Assembly (NCBI RefSeq): GCF_900232865.1
Contig: NZ_OCTS01000005.1
Location: forward strand, 124,001 to 188,000
Source of the DNA: Corynebacterium dentalis
GTDB taxonomy: Bacteria > Actinomycetota > Actinomycetes > Mycobacteriales > Mycobacteriaceae
DNA: 64,000 nt
Direction: 5' to 3'
Shown piece by piece: positions 57,723-64,000 of this stretch (positions are counted from its first letter, which is position 1; every line of letters starts with the position of its first letter). The notes below the pieces were generated by a model. That model saw only the letters and a list, made by a program, of their open reading frames with translations, was not told the DNA's origin and searched no databases. The position numbers were made by a program, and so were the translations under genes.

Positions 57723-59153
57723 ATGACTCAAGCAGCACAGCAACCGCAGACAGATGAAGAGATCATCAACTCAATCGGAGCCTATGGCTACGGTTGGCAC
57801 GATTCCGACAGCGCTGGCGCATCCGCACGACGCGGCCTGAACGAGGACGTTGTACGGGATATTTCCGCCAAGAAGAACGAGCCAGAGTGGATGCTCAACC
57901 GTCGCCTCAAGGCGCTCGGGATCTTCGACAAGAAGCCAATGCCAACGTGGGGCGCAGACCTCTCCGGTATTGACTTCGACAACATCAAGTACTTCGTGCG
58001 CTCCACCGAGCAGCAGGCCGCTTCCTGGGAGGATCTCCCTGAGGAAATCCGAAACACCTACGACAAGCTGGGCATCCCCGAGGCGGAGCGTCAGCGCTTG
58101 GTCGCAGGTGTGGCCGCACAGTACGAGTCCGAGGTGGTCTACCACCAGATTCGCGAGGATCTGGAGAGCCAGGGTGTCATCTTCGTGGACACCGATACCG
58201 GCTTGCGTGAGTACCCAGAGCTGTTCGAGGAGTACTTCGGCTCGGTCATTCCAGCAGGCGATAACAAGTTCTCCGCACTGAACACCTCTGTGTGGTCCGG
58301 TGGCTCCTTCATCTACGTGCCCAAGGGCGTGCACGTAGACATCCCACTGCAGGCTTACTTCCGCATCAACACGGAAAACATGGGTCAGTTTGAGCGCACC
58401 CTGATCATCGTCGACGAAGATGCCTACGTGCACTACGTCGAGGGTTGTACCGCACCGATCTACAAGACTGACTCCCTGCACTCCGCAGTGGTGGAGATTG
58501 TGGTCAAGAAGGGCGGCCGTTGCCGCTACACGACCATCCAGAACTGGTCTAACAACGTTTACAACCTGGTTACCAAGCGCACCAAGTGTGAAGAAGGCGC
58601 CACGATGGAGTGGGTCGATGGCAACATCGGCTCCAAGGTCACCATGAAGTACCCAGCTGTCTGGATGACCGGCCCCTACGCCAAGGGCGAGGTCCTCTCC
58701 GTAGCATTCGCTGGCGAGGGACAGTTCCAGGACACCGGCGCCAAGATGGTGCACATGGCTCCGCACACCTCCTCCAACATCGTGTCCAAGTCTGTGGCAC
58801 GCTCCGGCGGACGCGCTGCATACCGCGGTCTGGTGCAGGTCAACAAGGACGCACACCACTCCGCATCCAACGTGGAATGCGACGCCTTGCTGGTCGATTC
58901 CATCTCCCGTTCGGACACATACCCATACAACGACATCCGCAATGACCACGTGACCCTGGGTCACGAGGCCACGGTGTCTCAGGTCTCCGAGGATCAGCTG
59001 TTCTACCTCATGTCTCGTGGCATCGAGGAAGACGAGGCCATGGCGATGATCGTGCGTGGATTCGTAGAGCCCATCGCCAAGGAGCTCCCAATGGAGTACG
59101 CCCTGGAACTGAACCGACTGATTGAACTGCAGATGGAAGGATCGGTGGGTTAA
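57723..59153 (+). CDS. sufB: Fe-S cluster assembly scaffold SufB
   Basis: SufB is the cluster-building scaffold in the SufBCD complex. The 476-residue product shows the N-terminal helices ([17 protein letters not shown]), then [23 protein letters not shown] as in the family, and the beta-helix core with [21 protein letters not shown], which holds a conserved cysteine. There is no intein, unlike SufB of several mycobacteria. The ATG is 3 bases after sufR. Confidence 0.97.
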   Translation: MTQAAQQPQTDEEIINSIGAYGYGWHDSDSAGASARRGLNEDVVRDISAKKNEPEWMLNRRLKALGIFDKKPMPTWGADLSGIDFDNIKYFVRSTEQQAASWEDLPEEIRNTYDKLGIPEAERQRLVAGVAAQYESEVVYHQIREDLESQGVIFVDTDTGLREYPELFEEYFGSVIPAGDNKFSALNTSVWSGGSFIYVPKGVHVDIPLQAYFRINTENMGQFERTLIIVDEDAYVHYVEGCTAPIYKTDSLHSAVVEIVVKKGGRCRYTTIQNWSNNVYNLVTKRTKCEEGATMEWVDGNIGSKVTMKYPAVWMTGPYAKGEVLSVAFAGEGQFQDTGAKMVHMAPHTSSNIVSKSVARSGGRAAYRGLVQVNKDAHHSASNVECDALLVDSISRSDTYPYNDIRNDHVTLGHEATVSQVSEDQLFYLMSRGIEEDEAMAMIVRGFVEPIAKELPMEYALELNRLIELQMEGSVG

Positions 59154-59158
59154 GACCT

Positions 59159-60361
59159 ATGACCACCCCACTTACTGAAACAGAAGCCACGATTAACCCG
59201 GTCAAGGCTGGTACTGAGCACCAGACCAAGGGCGATCGTTTCTCCTCTTTCGACATCAACGACTTCTCCGTGCCACGCGGCAAGGACGAAGACTGGCGGT
59301 TCACTCCTCTGCGCCGCCTGCGTGGCTTACACGACGGAACCGCAGCGGAGGGCCAGCGCGCCCAGGTATCCGTGGATCTTCCAGATTCCGGCGCTACCTA
59401 CTCCGAGCTGGAGCCCACGGACGAGCGCGTGGGTCGCGCTGGTGCTCCGGTGGACCGCGCCGCTGCACAGGCGTGGACCAACACGAACGTGGCGGACTAC
59501 GTCCACATTGAAAAGGACGCAGTGCTGGACAAGCCGGTGACGGTCACCGTCACCGGTGCAGGCGAGGACAAGGTGTCCTACGGAACGCTGGTCATTGAGT
59601 TGGACACCCACGCAGAAGCAGTGGTGATCGTTCGCTACGAAGGCTCTGGCGCACACTCGGACAACATCGAGTTTGTCGTCGGCGATGGGGCAAAACTGAC
59701 CACCGTGGTGATGGAGGATTGGGCACGCGATGGCGTGCACCTGTCCAACTCCCACATCCAGGTGGGTCGCGATGCAACCGTGCGCCACTACTACGCGGCC
59801 TTCGGTGGCGAAATTGCTCGCTCCGTGCCTCACGTGCGCTACACCGCACCAGGTGGAGACGCCGAACTGCTGGGACTGTACTTCGCCGATGCCGGCCAGT
59901 ACTTCGAGCAGCGCCTGCTAGTGGACCACTCCATCAAGAACTGCCGCTCCAACGTGCTCTACAAGGGCGCGCTGCAGGGTGAGCCTTCCAAGGGTCACGA
60001 GTCCCGCGACGCACGCACCGCGTGGATCGGCGACGTCCTGATCCGCCCGGAGGCAACCGGCACGGACACCTACGAGAAGAACAACAACCTGCTGCTTACC
60101 GAAGGTGCACGCGCAGATTCCGTTCCTAACCTCGAGATCCAGACTGGTGAGATTGTCGGCGCCGGCCACGCAGCCACTGTGGGCCGTTTCGACGACGAGC
60201 AGATGTTCTACATGCAGTCCCGCGGCATCCCCGCCGCAGCTGCCAAAATGCTCATCGTCCGCGGCTTCTTCACCGACGTGATCAAGCGCATCCCGCTGGA
60301 ATCCATCCGCGAGACGCTGGAAGAAAAGGTGGAGCGCGAGCTGGAGAACACGGTTCTCTAA
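59159..60361 (+). CDS. sufD: Fe-S cluster assembly protein SufD
   Basis: SufD pairs with SufB and SufC and helps deliver iron. The 400-residue product resembles SufB in its C-terminal half (LLVDHSIKNCRSNVLYKGALQG, VGRFDDEQMFYMQSRGIPA), with the usual variable N-terminus containing PRGKDEDWRFTPL. The conserved histidine segment is AGHAATVGRF. It starts 5 bases after sufB. An 79-base gap separates it from sufC. Confidence 0.96.
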   Translation: MTTPLTETEATINPVKAGTEHQTKGDRFSSFDINDFSVPRGKDEDWRFTPLRRLRGLHDGTAAEGQRAQVSVDLPDSGATYSELEPTDERVGRAGAPVDRAAAQAWTNTNVADYVHIEKDAVLDKPVTVTVTGAGEDKVSYGTLVIELDTHAEAVVIVRYEGSGAHSDNIEFVVGDGAKLTTVVMEDWARDGVHLSNSHIQVGRDATVRHYYAAFGGEIARSVPHVRYTAPGGDAELLGLYFADAGQYFEQRLLVDHSIKNCRSNVLYKGALQGEPSKGHESRDARTAWIGDVLIRPEATGTDTYEKNNNLLLTEGARADSVPNLEIQTGEIVGAGHAATVGRFDDEQMFYMQSRGIPAAAAKMLIVRGFFTDVIKRIPLESIRETLEEKVERELENTVL

Positions 60362-60440
60362 CCACTTCATGCTCGCGGCTCACCCCGCGCACTAACCCTT
60401 TTTCACCACTTACAGACTCACAAGGAAAGTCCTACTAACT

Positions 60441-62487
<2,047 letters not shown>

Positions 62488-62512
62488 GACGATAGGCGAG
62501 TAGGCAACAGTC

Positions 62513-62971
62513 ATGAAGCTGGAATCGATGTACCAGGAAGTCATCCTGGATCACTACAAGCACCCGCAGCACGCGGGCTTGCGTGATCCGTTTAACGCCG
62601 AGGTACACCACGTCAACACCTCGTGTGGCGATGAACTCACGCTGCGCGTCACGCTCAGCGATGACCTCAAGACCGTTCAGGATGTCTCTTATGACGCCAC
62701 TGGATGTTCCATCAGCCAGGCGTCGACCTCGGTGATGGCGGAAGAGTTGGTGGGCAAGCCCGTCGACGAAGCGTTTGCCAAGCTGGCCGAGTTCGAGCGC
62801 ATGGTCACCTCGCGCGGCAAGGTCGAAGGTGATGACGAGATCATTGGAGACGGCATCGCATTCGCCGGTGTGTCCAAGTACCCGGCACGCGTGAAGTGCG
62901 CGCTGCTGGGGTGGAAGGCATTTGAGGCCGCAGCCTACGATGCCGGCGCACAGCCCGCCAAGCAAGACTAG
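62513..62971 (+). CDS. sufU: Zinc-dependent sulfurtransferase SufU
   Basis: SufU accepts persulfide from SufS and passes it on. The 152-residue product begins ESMYQEVILDHYKHPQH and has three conserved cysteines in NTSCGDEL, DATGCSISQAST and RVKCALLGW. A loop of the SufU type is present after the second (GKVEGDDEIIGDG), which separates it from IscU. It starts 25 bases after sufS. Confidence 0.97.
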   Translation: MKLESMYQEVILDHYKHPQHAGLRDPFNAEVHHVNTSCGDELTLRVTLSDDLKTVQDVSYDATGCSISQASTSVMAEELVGKPVDEAFAKLAEFERMVTSRGKVEGDDEIIGDGIAFAGVSKYPARVKCALLGWKAFEAAAYDAGAQPAKQD

Positions 62972-63007
62972 AAATTCCTCACCACAGCAGAAGAAACGAG
63001 TGAAACA

Positions 63008-63418
63008 ATGACTGAACCGAACAGCAACCCTTCCGCACCGCAGATGGATCCCAACCCGATCAACGAGGTTCCGCAGCCTCCTGCTGAGCAGACTCAGGAG
63101 CAGCTGGAAATGTCCGGCAAGATCGAGGACTGCATGATGGACGTCATCGACCCTGAGCTGGGCATCAACGTGGTGGATCTCGGCTTGGTCTATGACACGT
63201 GGGTGGAGGATTCCACCGCCGTGGTGAACATGACTCTGACCTCGCCTGCGTGTCCTTTGACGGATATGATCGAGGATCAGGCCAATGCTGCCGTGGTGGG
63301 CACGCTGCAGGAGATCTCCGAGCTGCGTATCAACTGGGTATGGACTCCTGCCTGGGGCCCACAGATGATCAACGAGGAAGGCCGCGAGCAGCTGCGTTAC
63401 TTGGGCTTCTCCGTCTAA
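63008..63418 (+). CDS. sufT: Fe-S assembly factor SufT (MIP18/DUF59 family)
   Basis: The 136-residue product has the DUF59 core DVIDPELGINVVDLGLVYD at about residues 42-60 and the cysteine motif LTSPACPLTDMIEDQ, then NWVWTPAWGPQMI. SufT aids cluster delivery under heavy demand in Gram-positive bacteria. The N-terminal 35 residues are Pro/Gln-rich. It is the last suf gene; transcription probably ends at the hairpin at 63439-63466. Confidence 0.95.
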   Translation: MTEPNSNPSAPQMDPNPINEVPQPPAEQTQEQLEMSGKIEDCMMDVIDPELGINVVDLGLVYDTWVEDSTAVVNMTLTSPACPLTDMIEDQANAAVVGTLQEISELRINWVWTPAWGPQMINEEGREQLRYLGFSV

Positions 63419-63424
63419 CTCAAC

Positions 63425-64000
63425 CTATTTACCTGCAGCGACCCGGATCATGTGTCCGGGTCGTTTCCATATCGGTTGTAGGAACGGGTGGTTAAATCCC
63501 GTGAATCCGCGCAGTGCCCACATTGTCGCGGCCACGGCGAGGCCGTCGTGCCCGGTGAGGTAGGTCAGTTGCCGTTGGGCGCCGAGTTGGAAGAACGCAT
63601 CGAAGAAGTCGCGCAGCGTGGTGTGGCTGGCCTGGCTGATGAGTTCTGCCCCTATCCGACGCAATGCTCGCGCAAGTTCCGCATTAGCCCGCCGAGCCAC
63701 CCGGTGCGCATTCCTGCGGGAAAGCCGGGCCTTCCGCGGCTGATGCGTGCCTTCCTGGCTGGCGTGATCCTCCGCGATGCGATCAAGTAGCTGGTCTACC
63801 TGGTTCAACGCGGCGCCCACCGAGTAGCCCGTGGCGGGATTGATAAGGCCTGCTGCTGCGCCGAAATAGTAGCGCTGGCCTGGTGGGCACGCGTCCATGG
63901 GACTCGCGCCCGCCTTCCGCGTGCCCATGGGGATGACCACCACTTCGCGGTGGAATTCCCCGCGCTGGAATTGCTCGCGCAAAACCTTGCGCCACTCGGG
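63425..64000 (-). CDS. Lycopene cyclase-like FAD protein, C-terminal part (partial)
   Basis: The frame stays open to the window edge, so the N-terminus with the FAD-binding fold lies beyond 64000. The 191 visible residues include YYFGAAAGLINPATGYSVGA, close to the G.A.G..HPATGYS motif of CrtY/CrtL-type lycopene beta-cyclases. The late segment LTGHDGLAVAATMWALRGF is typical of their C-terminus. Such enzymes put ionone rings on lycopene. The start shown at 63982 (TTG) is only an internal codon. The stop faces sufT with 6 bases between them. Confidence 0.75.
   Translation of the reverse strand, partial: PEWRKVLREQFQRGEFHREVVVIPMGTRKAGASPMDACPPGQRYYFGAAAGLINPATGYSVGAALNQVDQLLDRIAEDHASQEGTHQPRKARLSRRNAHRVARRANAELARALRRIGAELISQASHTTLRDFFDAFFQLGAQRQLTYLTGHDGLAVAATMWALRGFTGFNHPFLQPIWKRPGHMIRVAAGK
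63439..63466 (+). terminator. suf operon terminator inside the convergent cyclase gene
   Basis: CGACCCGGA (63439-63447) pairs perfectly with TCCGGGTCG (63455-63463) around TCATGTG, followed by TTTCC. It is a terminator for suf read on the plus strand, yet it also encodes the last residues of the minus-strand gene (KRPGHMIRV). Confidence 0.75.

Noticed and set aside
57723-59153. Intein in SufB
   Set aside because: SufB is 476 residues and uninterrupted, so there is no intein.

Overview
The window is an ordinary-looking stretch of core chromosome from an actinobacterium of the order Mycobacteriales, most likely a Corynebacterium. This rests on three things: actinobacterial genes (mihF, opcA, mptB, whiA next to rapZ and yvcK, an EF-P with the PGKGP loop), gene order (tpiA-ppc-secG, tkt/ctaB, ctaA-ABC-mptB next to sufR), and an McbR-type operator in front of metK. 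I cannot name the species. I see no insertion sequence, prophage, CRISPR array, tRNA or rRNA.

Layout. 1-6154: the end of ruvX, mltG and the shikimate genes aroE, (A24 prepilin peptidase), aroC, aroK, aroB, aroQ. 6197-8631: pepQ, efp, nusB. 8793-17310: the pyrimidine genes pyrR, pyrB, pyrC, carA, carB, pyrF. 17577-27589: mihF, gmk, rpoZ, coaBC, metK, priA, def, fmt, rsmB, rpe. 27590-31785: ribD, ribC, ribAB, ribH and a PH-domain membrane protein. 31814-36939: uvrC, rapZ, yvcK, whiA. 37149-43751: gap, pgk, tpiA, ppc, secG. 43810-50665 (minus): pgl, opcA, zwf, tal, tkt, which make up most of the pentose phosphate pathway. 50817-54943: ctaB (plus), then ctaA and a two-gene ABC exporter (minus). 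54950-56698 (minus): mptB for lipomannan synthesis. 56991-63418 (plus): a full SUF iron-sulfur operon sufR-B-D-C-S-U-T. 63425-64000 (minus): the C-terminal part of a lycopene cyclase-like flavoprotein that runs off the window. No gap between genes exceeds about 300 bases. The longest are 56699-56990, 38157-38423 and 17311-17576, and all three hold regulatory-looking structure.

The most interesting signals are non-coding. The 266-base mihF leader can fold into five consecutive stem-loops. A PyrR-type RNA binding loop covers the pyrR ribosome-binding site. About a dozen genes have a TANNNT -10 hexamer 6-8 bases before the start codon, which suggests leaderless transcripts. In four of these the hexamer begins with the stop codon of the gene upstream. 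The suf operon terminator lies inside the 3' end of the convergent cyclase gene. The proteins are mostly canonical. The main exceptions are a PriA without recognisable helicase motifs, and low-complexity extensions on NusB and RsmB.

I found no convincing new multi-gene system. The candidates offered are regulatory elements.
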